A DNA stretch of 26,522 nucleotides from contig JBPCWY010000199.1 in assembly GCA_051009035.1 (NCBI GenBank), positions 1 to 26,522 on the forward strand, written 5' to 3'. Positions 1 through 7,624 of the stretch are shown here, one piece after another. How positions within the stretch are numbered: the first letter of the stretch is position 1; the number at the start of each line of letters is the position of its first letter. The notes beneath the pieces are model-generated. The model had not been told where the DNA came from. It saw only the letters and a list, made by a program, of their open reading frames with translations, and did no database searches. The position numbers and the translations under genes are program-made. The DNA comes from Persebacter sp051009035 (GTDB lineage: Bacteria > Pseudomonadota > Gammaproteobacteria > Tethybacterales > Persebacteraceae).

Positions 1-106
1 GCTTGCAATGGGCGGGGGAATCGTGTATGATTGACATTGTTGGATGCATTCCAAAGCGATTTGGAGCGTATTCGCCTAATTTTTTTCCACAAAAGGAGCA
101 GTAACC

Positions 107-1255
107 ATGAAAAAACAAGCACTCGCAATCGCCATCGCTTCCGCTTTGGCCGCCCCGTCCGCTTTTGCGGCGCAAGACACCTCCGGGATGCAATACACCT
201 CGGCGGCGGAGGGTTTTTACGCCTCTCTGCGCGCGCATTTGGATTTTTCCAGCGGCACAAACGATGCCGACATTAATGCCGGTACCAGCCGTATCGGTCT
301 TCGCGGCACCAATGATTTGGGCGGCGGTTTGGCAGGGTTTTACCAATGGGAAGCCCGCGCTACATTTAGCGGTAGCAGCCCTCTTGACCAAGTCCGTTTG
401 GGTCATGTCGGTTTGCGCGGCAATTTTGGTGAATTCGTTGTCGGTCGTTTTTGGTCTAACGACTACAACTGGACGCATTCCAGCACGGATGTCGCCAATG
501 TTTACAGCGGCTATCTGAATTACACCGACCAGCGCGGCGGGCGTGTTGGCGAAGCCATCCAATACACGACTCCGGACTTGAATGGTTTTCAAGGCGCGAT
601 TCTTGTTCGTATGGGCGGCGACAACAGCGACGACAGGAGCGATCCCGCGGATCCTATGACAAACGAGTACAATTCGGTTGTTAATGGCGCGCGTGCCGAT
701 AATGACTTGGATAATTGGACTCTTGCCGGGACTTACACGGTTCAAGGATTCACCGTTGCCGGGTCTTACAGCACCGAGATTGACGGTTTGGTTGCGTCTA
801 ATGCCGAGGATAGCAATGGCGCTACCGCAGGTGGTATGACAGCGGCGAGTACAACCGACTTGACTTCTTGGACAGTTCGCCTCGGCTACGCCCAAGACAA
901 CTGGTATGTCAACGGCTGGTATGGCGAAGACGCTTTGAGCGAAGGTGTTACTTATTCGGCGGACGTCGTGGATACCAGCAGTAATGCTGATACCAATAGA
1001 GCCGCCGCCAATGTGGCATTAGCCGACAGGGAACTCATTTCCGTTGCCGGTGGCGTTGCGCTTGACAAAGTCAATGTCTATGCTCTGTATGAAACTCGCG
1101 AGCTGGGCATGGTGGAGGACACTTATGGCACGGTCGGCGTTCAATACAGCTTGGGGTCTAACTCCCGCGTTTGGATTGAATACTGGTCGCGTGATTTGGA
1201 CTCCGATACGACGGCGGAAGATCTTGTCAATCTTGGCTTGCGCCACGACTTCTAA
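107..1255 (+). CDS. Gram-negative general porin, outer membrane
   Basis: This is a predicted trimeric beta-barrel porin for passive diffusion of small hydrophilic solutes across the outer membrane. The 382-residue product starts with a classical Sec signal peptide (Lys-Lys followed by an Ala-rich hydrophobic core, likely cleaved after Ala-Phe-Ala near residue 21). The mature part alternates aromatic/hydrophobic strand residues with Asp/Asn/Gly/Thr-rich loops. It ends in Arg-His-Asp-Phe; a C-terminal Phe is the usual BAM recognition signal. The start is set by the signal peptide and a strong AAGGAG ribosome site at 93-98. A TTGACA at 31-36 could be a -35 element, but I see no convincing -10 at normal spacing. 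A strong terminator follows directly. Base use is less GCG-dominated than in the cys genes, as often seen for highly expressed porins. Substrate specificity cannot be read from the sequence. Confidence 0.93.
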   Translation: MKKQALAIAIASALAAPSAFAAQDTSGMQYTSAAEGFYASLRAHLDFSSGTNDADINAGTSRIGLRGTNDLGGGLAGFYQWEARATFSGSSPLDQVRLGHVGLRGNFGEFVVGRFWSNDYNWTHSSTDVANVYSGYLNYTDQRGGRVGEAIQYTTPDLNGFQGAILVRMGGDNSDDRSDPADPMTNEYNSVVNGARADNDLDNWTLAGTYTVQGFTVAGSYSTEIDGLVASNAEDSNGATAGGMTAASTTDLTSWTVRLGYAQDNWYVNGWYGEDALSEGVTYSADVVDTSSNADTNRAAANVALADRELISVAGGVALDKVNVYALYETRELGMVEDTYGTVGVQYSLGSNSRVWIEYWSRDLDSDTTAEDLVNLGLRHDF

Positions 1256-1275
1256 TCGGAGTTGCGGAAAGCAGG

Positions 1276-1307
1276 AAAAAGGGCGCGCAAGCGCCCTTTT
1301 TCTTTTT
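1276..1307 (+). terminator. Intrinsic terminator after porin
   Basis: A GGGCGC arm (1281-1286), a GCAA loop and a GCGCCC arm (1291-1296) are followed by TTTTTCTTTTT. An A-run on the 5' side would extend the stem and could make it bidirectional. It ends only about 4 nt before the ribosome site of the next gene. Confidence 0.9.
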
Positions 1308-1324
1308 AATAAGGAGAATCGGAA

Positions 1325-1993
1325 ATGGACGAAGCAAACACAAAAGCGGCGGCAATAACCCAAGCCAAAACCCAAGCAAAAGAAATAGCGCAAAAACGAA
1401 TAAAACCGTATAAGCCCTTTTCAGTATTCATGGCGGGCTCCTCCGGCGCCGGCAAAACCGAAGTAGCGAAGCGATTAATTGCGCCGTCTATTTTGCGGAT
1501 AGACCCGGACGAATTACGGGAAGAATTTGCCGATTATGACGGAAAAAACTCCCATCTTTTTCAAGGCGCGGTAACTATTCTCGCCGAGGAAATCCACGCG
1601 GCGGCGTTGGAGCAGGGCATCAGTTTTATTTTTGACGGCACTTTTTCGGACATGGAAAGGCAGGAAAAAAACATTGCCCGGTCGCTGGAAAAAGGGCGGG
1701 CGGTATCAATCGTTTATGTTTATCAAAACCCGGTAATCGCTTGGAAATTCGTGCAAGCGCGGGCAAAAGAAGAGGGGCGGACGGTGCCAAAAACGCGTTT
1801 TGTAAAAACATACTTCGGCGCGCGCAAAACCGTAGAGGCGATTAAGGCGAAATACGGCGATAAAATAAATCTCGTACTGGTGAGGAAAAACAGCATCGGA
1901 GAAACGACCGAGACGATCCCTGGCGCGGCGTCTATTGACAAACACATTCCGGAGGAGTATAATGAAGAAACGCTGATCAATTGGTTAGATTAG
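1325..1993 (+). CDS. Zeta-toxin-like P-loop kinase
   Basis: This 222-residue protein resembles the zeta toxin family (PF06414-type). Characterised members phosphorylate UDP-N-acetylglucosamine and block cell-wall synthesis. Visible features are a Walker A motif (GSSGAGKT, residues 38-45), an Ile-Asp-Pro-Asp stretch at 59-62, and Phe-Asp-Gly-Thr-Phe at 103-107. An Arg/Lys-rich region around 145-175 is compatible with the nucleotide-binding lid. The start has an AAGGAG ribosome site at 1312-1317. The gene begins 18 nt after the porin terminator, so there is almost no room for its own promoter; expression may depend on terminator read-through. A 72-codon gene follows and could be its partner. 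No epsilon-type antitoxin is recognisable. An unrelated kinase role is possible; the family call is from motifs only. Confidence 0.8.
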   Translation: MDEANTKAAAITQAKTQAKEIAQKRIKPYKPFSVFMAGSSGAGKTEVAKRLIAPSILRIDPDELREEFADYDGKNSHLFQGAVTILAEEIHAAALEQGISFIFDGTFSDMERQEKNIARSLEKGRAVSIVYVYQNPVIAWKFVQARAKEEGRTVPKTRFVKTYFGARKTVEAIKAKYGDKINLVLVRKNSIGETTETIPGAASIDKHIPEEYNEETLINWLD

Positions 1994-2020
1994 CGATAAC
2001 CAACACGGAAAAAACTGATT

Positions 2021-2239
2021 ATGCCTTTTAATCCTCATCGGGGAAACCCGATTTATGACTATTTTGCCGGACACAAATTCGGCGATTATGACGAAGCATA
2101 CAAAAAGCGCTGCTGGGATTGGGTGCTATACGGCGCGATTGCGGACCAGCACAAAGTGCTGAAAGCCGCGGGAATGCTCCCGCGCGAATGGGAAGAAAGA
2201 GTCCAAAAGAAACTCGCGGAAATAGAGCGGGGGGAATAA
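2021..2239 (+). CDS. Small hypothetical protein downstream of zeta-like kinase
   Basis: I do not recognise this 72-residue protein. It is soluble, with no signal peptide or membrane segment. The first half is aromatic-rich (many Tyr/Trp/Phe, with Asp-Tyr-Phe and Trp-Asp-Trp clusters). The second half looks like a charged amphipathic helix ending in Lys/Glu/Arg. It starts 27 nt after the zeta-like gene on the same strand and is probably co-transcribed. Its size and position suggest a possible antitoxin or regulatory partner, but that is inferred from context alone. The ribosome site is weak (a purine run ending near 2012). Confidence 0.6.
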   Translation: MPFNPHRGNPIYDYFAGHKFGDYDEAYKKRCWDWVLYGAIADQHKVLKAAGMLPREWEERVQKKLAEIERGE

Positions 2240-2280
2240 TCCGCCCTCTGCGCGGGAATGACGGATAATCTTAATTTTCC

Positions 2281-2311
2281 AATCCTGCGAAAGCAGGATT
2301 CATGCGTCTTT
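2281..2311 (+). repeat. Dispersed hairpin repeat, copy 1
   Basis: AATCCTGC-GAAA-GCAGGATT forms a perfect 8-bp stem with a GAAA loop, followed by CATGCGTCTTT. The same 31 bases recur exactly at 25464-25494 and inverted, with one mismatch, at 25581-25611. It lies in a gene-free stretch (2240-2638) that also holds two related hairpins and the cys promoter. Confidence 0.9.
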
Positions 2312-2331
2312 GTATTTTGCCGAAAAGCCCG

Positions 2332-2349
2332 CCCCTGCGAAAGCAGGGG
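2332..2349 (+). repeat. Hairpin repeat, CCTGC/GCAGG core
   Basis: CCCCTGC-GAAA-GCAGGGG is a perfect 7-bp stem with the same GAAA loop and CCTGC/GCAGG core as the hairpin at 2281, but with different, mutually compensating outer bases. Confidence 0.85.
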
Positions 2350-2396
2350 GCAAAACCAGACAAAGGCGAAAACCCAATCGCCGCAAACGACACGGG

Positions 2397-2416
2397 ATTC
2401 CTGCCTACGCAGGAAT
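2397..2416 (+). repeat. Hairpin repeat, CCTGC/GCAGG core
   Basis: ATTCCTGC-CTAC-GCAGGAAT is a perfect 8-bp stem followed by GACGG. This is the common proteobacterial dispersed-palindrome layout, similar in style to Neisseria-type ATTCC...GGAAT repeats. Confidence 0.85.
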
Positions 2417-2596
2417 GACGGCGGGGAGGCAGGTTTAAGCGGCTAACGGCAAACAGCGAAAAACCGCAAATGCCGAAAGGCGGCGGGGCCGCCGCCGGTA
2501 TGCATCCCAACGCTGGAGCGTAGGGACGAGGATTGGGGCGGGGTTTAATTTGGCGGGTGGCGGGAAAATATTTAGTTTCTAAAAAAGAATATGAAA

Positions 2597-2623
2597 ATAA
2601 CGCTATATTCCGTTATAATATAG
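2597..2623 (+). promoter_or_regulatory. cysG promoter with overlapping palindromes
   Basis: A consensus -10, TATAAT, lies at 2614-2619. No good -35 is present, as is typical of activator-dependent promoters. Two interleaved perfect inverted repeats cover the -10: ATAACG (2597-2602) with CGTTAT (2611-2616), and CTATATT (2603-2609) with AATATAG (2617-2623). The predicted start near 2626 would leave a leader of only about 13 nt before the cysG ATG. A LysR-type regulator such as CysB is the expected class for this operon, but which protein binds is inference. Confidence 0.65.
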
Positions 2624-2638
2624 TTCTTAATTGGCATT

Positions 2639-4054
2639 ATGGATTATTTTCCGTTTTTCTTTGATTTGCGCGGGCGCAAAGTTTTGATTGTCGGGGGCGG
2701 CGAAGTCGCCTCGCGCAAGGCGCAGTTGCTGGCGCGGGCGGGGGCGAAGTTGTCCGTTGTCGCGCCCGACATTTTGCCCGCGGTTGCGGCGGCGGCGGAA
2801 GAATCCGGCGGCGCGGCGCGGCGGCGAAAATACGCCGCCGCCGACCTTGCCGGATGCGTTGCGGCGGTTGCGGCGGCGGGCGATGACGCGTTAAACCGCC
2901 GCGTGCGCGCCGATACGCGGCGGCGCGGCGTGCCGTTGAATACTGTGGACAATCCGGCGTTGTGCGATTTTATTTTTCCCGCGGTGATAGACCGCTCGCC
3001 GTTGGTGGCGGCGGTATCTTCGGGGGGCGCGTCTCCTGTTTTGGCGCGGCGGGTGCGCGCCAAAATGGAAACGATTTTGCCGCCGTTATTGGGGCGGTTG
3101 GGCGCGTTGTGCGGGGCGTTTCGCGGGCGGGTAAAAGCGGCGTTGCCGGAATCGCGGCGGCGGGATTTTTGGGAGCGGGCGTTGGACGGCGCGGCGGCGG
3201 AAGCGGTGTTGGCGGGGGACGATGCGGGGGCGGCGGCGTTGTTGGAAAAAGAATTGCAATGCGCAGCGCAAAATACGGTTTCGCCGGGCGAAGTTTATTT
3301 AATCGGGGCGGGACCGGGGGCGGCGGATTTGCTGACTTTTCGCGCGCATCGGCTGTTGCAAAAAGCGGACGCGGTGGTTTATGACCGGCTGGTTGCGCCG
3401 GAAATTGTAGAACTGGCGCGGCGCGATGCGGAAAAAATATTTGTCGGCAAACGGCGCGGATACCACGCGGCGGCGCAGGAAGATATTAACGAATTGTTAA
3501 TTGCGCGGGCGCGGCGCGGGCAGCGGGTGGCGCGGTTGAAGGGCGGCGACCCGTTTATTTTCGGGCGCGGCGGCGAAGAAATGCTCGCGTTGCGGACGGC
3601 GGGCGTGGCATATACCGTCGCGCCGGGAGTGACGGCGGCTTCCGGTTGCGCGGCGGCGGCGGGGATTCCGCTGACGCATCGGGGCGTTGCGGGCGGCGTG
3701 CGTTTTTGCGCGGCGTTGCGGGAGGATATGGAAAATCCGGCGTATTGGCGCAATTTAGCCGAAGACGCGGACGCGACTTTGTTGTTTTATATGGCGGGCG
3801 CGATGTTGCCGCAGATTGCGGAAAATCTTGCCGCCGCCGGACGCGCCCCCAAAACGGCGGCGGCGGTTATTTGCGCCGGGACGACCGCCAAGCAGGAAAT
3901 TATTACCGGCAATTTATCGGACATTGCGGCGCGCGCCGCAGGGCGCGTTGTTTCTCCGGCGTTGTTGATTGTCGGGGATGCAGCGGCGTTTGCGTTAGCG
4001 TCCGCGCCGCCCCCGCCGCCGATGTTTTTGGAAAAAGTGCATGCTGTCGCCTGA
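2639..4054 (+). CDS. cysG: Siroheme synthase CysG (trifunctional)
   Basis: The enzyme converts uroporphyrinogen III to siroheme, the prosthetic group of the sulfite reductase encoded downstream. It methylates twice with SAM, then oxidises with NAD and inserts iron. Residues 1 to about 215 are the dehydrogenase/ferrochelatase half, with a Gly-Gly-Gly-Glu-Val-Ala nucleotide loop at 19-24 and an Asp-Asn-Pro near 103. Residues 217-465 are the methyltransferase half, with Gly-Ala-Gly-Pro-Gly, Val-Tyr-Asp-Arg-Leu, LKGGDPFIFGRGGEE and Leu-Thr-His-Arg (345-348). Its 471 residues match the family (457 in E. coli). The ATG is supported by the family-like N-terminus, but no ribosome site is visible. Oddity: where the methyltransferase half normally has Thr-Gly-His just after Leu-Thr-His-Arg, this protein reads Cys-Ala-Ala (357-359). 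It overlaps cysJ by 14 bp. Confidence 0.95.
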   Translation: MDYFPFFFDLRGRKVLIVGGGEVASRKAQLLARAGAKLSVVAPDILPAVAAAAEESGGAARRRKYAAADLAGCVAAVAAAGDDALNRRVRADTRRRGVPLNTVDNPALCDFIFPAVIDRSPLVAAVSSGGASPVLARRVRAKMETILPPLLGRLGALCGAFRGRVKAALPESRRRDFWERALDGAAAEAVLAGDDAGAAALLEKELQCAAQNTVSPGEVYLIGAGPGAADLLTFRAHRLLQKADAVVYDRLVAPEIVELARRDAEKIFVGKRRGYHAAAQEDINELLIARARRGQRVARLKGGDPFIFGRGGEEMLALRTAGVAYTVAPGVTAASGCAAAAGIPLTHRGVAGGVRFCAALREDMENPAYWRNLAEDADATLLFYMAGAMLPQIAENLAAAGRAPKTAAAVICAGTTAKQEIITGNLSDIAARAAGRVVSPALLIVGDAAAFALASAPPPPPMFLEKVHAVA

Positions 4055-5732
4055 ACAATTACAAGCGGCGGCGCGTTTGTCGGAGCAGTTGGATTCGCGC
4101 CAGCTGGCGTGGTTGAGCGGATATTTTGCGGGTTTGCGGGCGTTGCCGCCGCCGTCCGCCGCCGCCGCGCCCGCGCCGTCCGCCACGGTGCTTTACGGGA
4201 CGCAAACCGGCAACGGAAAAATGATTGCGGCGCAGTTGGCGGCGGCGGCAAAAAGCCGCCGTTTGGAAGCGGAAATTATTTCCATGAGCGAATACAAAAC
4301 CGCCCGTTTGAAAAAAGAAAAGTTTTTGTTTGCGGTTATCAGCACGCACGGCGAAGGCGACCCGCCGGACGGGGCGGCGGAATTTTTCGCGTTTTTGCAC
4401 GGCGCGCGCGCGCCGAAATTGCCGGATTTATCGTATTCCGTGCTGGCATTGGGCGACAGCAGCTACGAGCATTTTTGCAAAGCCGGACGCGATTTGGACG
4501 CGCGGCTGGGGGCGTTGGGGGCGCGCCGTTTGGCGGAATTGGCGGAATGCGATTTGGATTTTGAGCGCAACGCCGAACAATGGAGCCGCGCCGCCGTAGA
4601 ATCGCTCGCCGGCGCGCTTCCCGCAACGCGCGCGGAAGAGCCGTCCGCCGCCGCAACAATTTACAACCGCGCAAATCCGTTTGCCGCGCCGGTGTTGCGC
4701 AATATCGCGCTCAACGGACCGCCCCGCCAAACGCGGCACATGGAATTGTCTTTGGAAGATTCCGGATTGATATTTCGTCCCGGCGATTCGCTCGGCGTGT
4801 GGCCGCAAAATCCCCCGTCCCTCGCCTTGGAGACCGCCGCCGCGTTAAATTTGGAATGGGATTCCGAAATTGAAATTGACGGCGAAAGCGCGCCGGTTTC
4901 GGAATGGTTGTCGTCCCGTCTGGAAATTGCGATGTTGACGCCGCCGATGTTAAAACGCTACGGCGAAATTGCCGGGGCGGCGGTGCCGGAGGACGGGGCG
5001 GGATATGTGCGCGGGCGCAATTTTTGCGATGTCGCGCGCGATTTTCCGCCCCGCGAAAACCCCGCCGCGGCGTTGCAGTGCTTGCGGCGGATTGCGCCGC
5101 GGCTGTATTCGGCGGCGTCTTCGGCGCTTGCCCGGGACGGCGAAGCGCATTTATTGGTGGGGCGCGATACTTATTACGATGCGCGGGGGCGGATGCGCGA
5201 AGGCGTTTGCTCTTCGTATTTGCGGCGGCTGGAGGAAGGCGAAACGGCGAAAGTATTCGTCCAATCCAACGACAATTTTCACCTGCCGGACGACAATGCC
5301 GCGCCGTTGATTATGATAGGGCCCGGCACGGGAATTGCGCCGTTTCGCGCGTTTATGGAAGAGCGCGAAGAGCGGGGCGGGGGCGGCAAAAATTGGCTGT
5401 TTTTTGGCGAACGGCGGCGGCGGGAAGATTTTTACTACCAAACCGAATGGCAGGTGCGGCAAAAAAGCGGGCTGCTTTCGCGCATGGACGCGGCGTTTTC
5501 GCGGGACGGCGCAAAAATATATGTGCAGGACAAAATGCGGCGGCGCGGTAAAACGGTTTGGGAGTGGCTGGCGGACGGCGCGCATGTTTATGTGTGCGGG
5601 GACGAGCGGCGCATGGCGCGCGATGTGCATGCGGAATTGCGCCGGATTGCGGAAACGCACGGCGGCGAAAACGGCGAAGAATACATGAAAAAACTGCGCG
5701 AAACGGGGAGGTACCAACGCGATGTCTATTAA
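4041..5732 (+). CDS. cysJ: NADPH-sulfite reductase flavoprotein alpha subunit
   Basis: This diflavin reductase passes electrons from NADPH through FAD and FMN to the CysI hemoprotein for assimilatory reduction of sulfite to sulfide. The order is a short helical N-terminus with a Gln-Leu-Ala-Trp-Leu-Ser-Gly-Tyr-Phe match to CysJ, the flavodoxin-like FMN domain (GTQTGNG at 53-59, then Thr-His-Gly-Glu-Gly-Asp-Pro-Pro and Leu-Gly-Asp-Ser-Ser-Tyr), the FAD domain (RLYSAASS at 354-361) and the NADPH domain (GPGTGIAPFR at 427-436, then Tyr-Val-Cys-Gly-Asp). It ends in Tyr, as the family does. At 563 residues it is a little shorter than E. coli CysJ because the N-terminus and linker are trimmed. The start lies inside the end of cysG, implying translational coupling. 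Confidence 0.95.
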   Translation: MLSPEQLQAAARLSEQLDSRQLAWLSGYFAGLRALPPPSAAAAPAPSATVLYGTQTGNGKMIAAQLAAAAKSRRLEAEIISMSEYKTARLKKEKFLFAVISTHGEGDPPDGAAEFFAFLHGARAPKLPDLSYSVLALGDSSYEHFCKAGRDLDARLGALGARRLAELAECDLDFERNAEQWSRAAVESLAGALPATRAEEPSAAATIYNRANPFAAPVLRNIALNGPPRQTRHMELSLEDSGLIFRPGDSLGVWPQNPPSLALETAAALNLEWDSEIEIDGESAPVSEWLSSRLEIAMLTPPMLKRYGEIAGAAVPEDGAGYVRGRNFCDVARDFPPRENPAAALQCLRRIAPRLYSAASSALARDGEAHLLVGRDTYYDARGRMREGVCSSYLRRLEEGETAKVFVQSNDNFHLPDDNAAPLIMIGPGTGIAPFRAFMEEREERGGGGKNWLFFGERRRREDFYYQTEWQVRQKSGLLSRMDAAFSRDGAKIYVQDKMRRRGKTVWEWLADGAHVYVCGDERRMARDVHAELRRIAETHGGENGEEYMKKLRETGRYQRDVY

Positions 5733-7467
5733 TTCCAACAATTCCAAACCAAACAATTCCGCGTCCGGCGGCGGGGCGTCCGGCGCGCCTTCGCCGGTGG
5801 AAAAAATTAAAGACCGGAGCGGTTATTTGCGCGGCGGAATCGCGGCGGGGCTTGCCGACGATTTAACCGGCGGCATCGCCGAGGACGACCAGAGTTTAAT
5901 TAAATTTCACGGCATTTACCAGCAGGACGACCGCGATGTGCGGGCGGAGCGGGCGGCGCGCAAATTGGAGCCGGATTATTCGTTTATGATTCGCCTGCGC
6001 GTGCCGGGCGGTTTGTTGACGGCGGCGCAGTGGCTGGCGGTGGACGCCGTTGCCGGCGAATTAACTACGGCGGGGAGCATCCGCTTGACGACCCGCCAAA
6101 CTTTGCAATTTCATGGCGTGCCAAAACAAAACTTGCGCCCCGCCCTGAAATCGTGCGCCCGCCGCCTGCTGGATTCCATTGCCGCCTGCGGCGATGTCAA
6201 CCGCAATGTGATGTGTTCGCCCCATCCGGGCATGTCGCCGGTGCATGCGAAAGCGCACCGCGCGGCGCAACATATCAGCGAATTTTTGCTGCCGAATACC
6301 CGCGCGTATTACGAGATTTGGCTGGGCGAAGAAAAAATCGCCGCCGCCCCGCCGCCGTTCAAACCGCCGGAGCCGCTTTACGGCAAACATTATCTCCCGC
6401 GCAAATTCAAAATCGCGGTCGCCGTCCCGCCGTCCAACGATGTGGACGCGTATTCGCAGGATATTGGTTTTGTCGCCGTGGCGCGCAACGGCAAATTGCG
6501 CGGATTTAATGTTTTGGCGGGTGGCGGTTTGGGAATGACGCACGGCGATAGGCGGACTTATCCGCGTTTGGGCGAGGCGCTCGGTTTTTGCGCGCCGTCC
6601 CAAGCGGCGGAAGTGGCGTGGCATATCGCCGCTTTGCAGCGGGATTACGGCGACCGCAGCGACCGCAAACAGGCGCGGTTTAAATATACCGCCGCCCGCC
6701 TCGGTTTGGATTTTATCCGCGCCGAGCTTGCACAGCGGCTGGGTTTTGTCCTGCCGCCCGCGGAACAAACGAAATTTACCCGCCGCAGCGATATTCTCGG
6801 CTGGCAGCAACAACCGGGCGGGTTGCGGGATTTAACTTTATACGCCGAAAACGGCAGAATTAAAGGCGCGTTGCGCGAGGCGTTGCGCGAAACGGCGGCG
6901 CTTGGATGCTGCGATTTTTTGATGACGCCGAACCAAAATTTAATGCTTGTCGGAATCGCCAAAAACGACTGCGCGCGGGTGGAAAAAGTTTTTGCGCGGC
7001 GCGGAGTGGGCGTTGATTTTTCCGCAATGTCCGGACTCCGCCAAAACGCGATGGCGTGCGTTGCATTCCCGACTTGCCCGCTGGCGTTTGCCGAAGCGGA
7101 GCGGTATTTGCCCTCGCTGCTGGACAAATTAGAAACCGCGCTCGCCAAACACGGCTTGCAAAAAGACGCGATTAGCATCCGCATGACCGGCTGTCCGAAC
7201 GGTTGCGCGCGCCCCTATCTCGGCGAAATCGGCTTGGTCGGCAAATCCCCCGGACGCTACAATTTATACTTGGGCGCGTCTCCGGTCGGCGCGCGCCTTT
7301 CGGCTTTTGCCGGACAAAATATGAACGAATCCGAAATTCTTGCGGCGTTGTCGCCGTTGTTTGGCGAATACGCCGAATGCCGCGAAGACGGCGAAGGTTT
7401 CGGCGATTTTCTCGTCCGCACCGGTAAAGCGCGCGCGCCGTCCAATGCGGCGGATTTTCACCCCTAA
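5722..7467 (+). CDS. cysI: Sulfite reductase hemoprotein beta subunit
   Basis: This is the catalytic siroheme/4Fe-4S subunit that reduces sulfite by six electrons to sulfide, partnered with CysJ. The cluster ligands are intact: Cys446-x5-Cys452 and Cys491-x3-Cys495, in the typical contexts Phe-Pro-Thr-Cys-Pro-Leu and Thr-Gly-Cys-Pro-Asn-Gly-Cys. Anion-binding regions such as Arg-Leu-Thr-Thr-Arg-Gln-Thr and Asp-Val-Asn-Arg-Asn-Val are also visible. Its 581 residues are close to the family norm (570). The first 25 or so residues are a Ser/Asn/Gly-rich linker. The start has a GGGAGG ribosome site at 5705-5710 and overlaps the cysJ stop by 11 bp. No sulfate-activation genes are in the window. A CGCGG-TAAA-CCGCG hairpin at 7505-7518 follows but lacks a T-run. 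Confidence 0.96.
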   Translation: MSINSNNSKPNNSASGGGASGAPSPVEKIKDRSGYLRGGIAAGLADDLTGGIAEDDQSLIKFHGIYQQDDRDVRAERAARKLEPDYSFMIRLRVPGGLLTAAQWLAVDAVAGELTTAGSIRLTTRQTLQFHGVPKQNLRPALKSCARRLLDSIAACGDVNRNVMCSPHPGMSPVHAKAHRAAQHISEFLLPNTRAYYEIWLGEEKIAAAPPPFKPPEPLYGKHYLPRKFKIAVAVPPSNDVDAYSQDIGFVAVARNGKLRGFNVLAGGGLGMTHGDRRTYPRLGEALGFCAPSQAAEVAWHIAALQRDYGDRSDRKQARFKYTAARLGLDFIRAELAQRLGFVLPPAEQTKFTRRSDILGWQQQPGGLRDLTLYAENGRIKGALREALRETAALGCCDFLMTPNQNLMLVGIAKNDCARVEKVFARRGVGVDFSAMSGLRQNAMACVAFPTCPLAFAEAERYLPSLLDKLETALAKHGLQKDAISIRMTGCPNGCARPYLGEIGLVGKSPGRYNLYLGASPVGARLSAFAGQNMNESEILAALSPLFGEYAECREDGEGFGDFLVRTGKARAPSNAADFHP

Positions 7468-7547
7468 CCCCGCGAAATTCCCCCGCCACGGATACATTTT
7501 GATACGCGGTAAACCGCGCAAAAATCGCGCAAACGGGCGGATTGCGG

Positions 7548-7553
7548 TATAAT
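7548..7553 (+). promoter_or_regulatory. TATAAT -10 of the ArsS-like gene
   Basis: This is a consensus TATAAT without a recognisable -35. An ATG at 7559, only 5 nt downstream, is in frame with the ArsS-like ORF, so transcription may start at or near that codon. The ATG at 7625 with its ribosome site is the more normal start. Confidence 0.6.
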
Positions 7554-7560
7554 ACGGAAT

Positions 7561-7609
7561 GCGGGCGGGGCGCGGTTTAGTAAATTGCGCCCGCCGCGGG
7601 CGTTTTTTT
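7561..7609 (+). promoter_or_regulatory. Attenuator-like leader with competing hairpins
   Basis: CGCCCG (7588-7593), a CCG loop and CGGGCG (7597-7602), followed by seven T (7603-7609), form a textbook intrinsic terminator inside the leader. Upstream, GCGGGCG (7561-7567) is exactly complementary to CGCCCGC (7588-7594), and GGGCGC (7568-7573) to GCGCCC (7587-7592). Either pairing would disrupt the terminator. The ribosome site AAGGA and the ATG of the ArsS-like gene follow within 16 nt. This is read from the sequence; the regulatory role is inference. Confidence 0.6.
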
Positions 7610-7624
7610 AGCACAAGGAAAACC

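Noticed and set aside
31..36. TTGACA as the porin -35
   Set aside because: No acceptable -10 lies 16-18 bp downstream, so it was mentioned but not listed as a promoter.
2281..2416. CRISPR array
   Set aside because: The palindromes differ in sequence and spacing, and there are no identical repeats with unique spacers and no cas genes.
2258..2446. 62-codon frame in the repeat region, similar to a frame at 25387-25659
   Set aside because: The similarity comes from the dispersed hairpin repeats being translated; such repeat-derived frames are common false genes.
7505..7518. Terminator after cysI
   Set aside because: CGCGG-TAAA-CCGCG is a perfect hairpin but has no T-run on either side.
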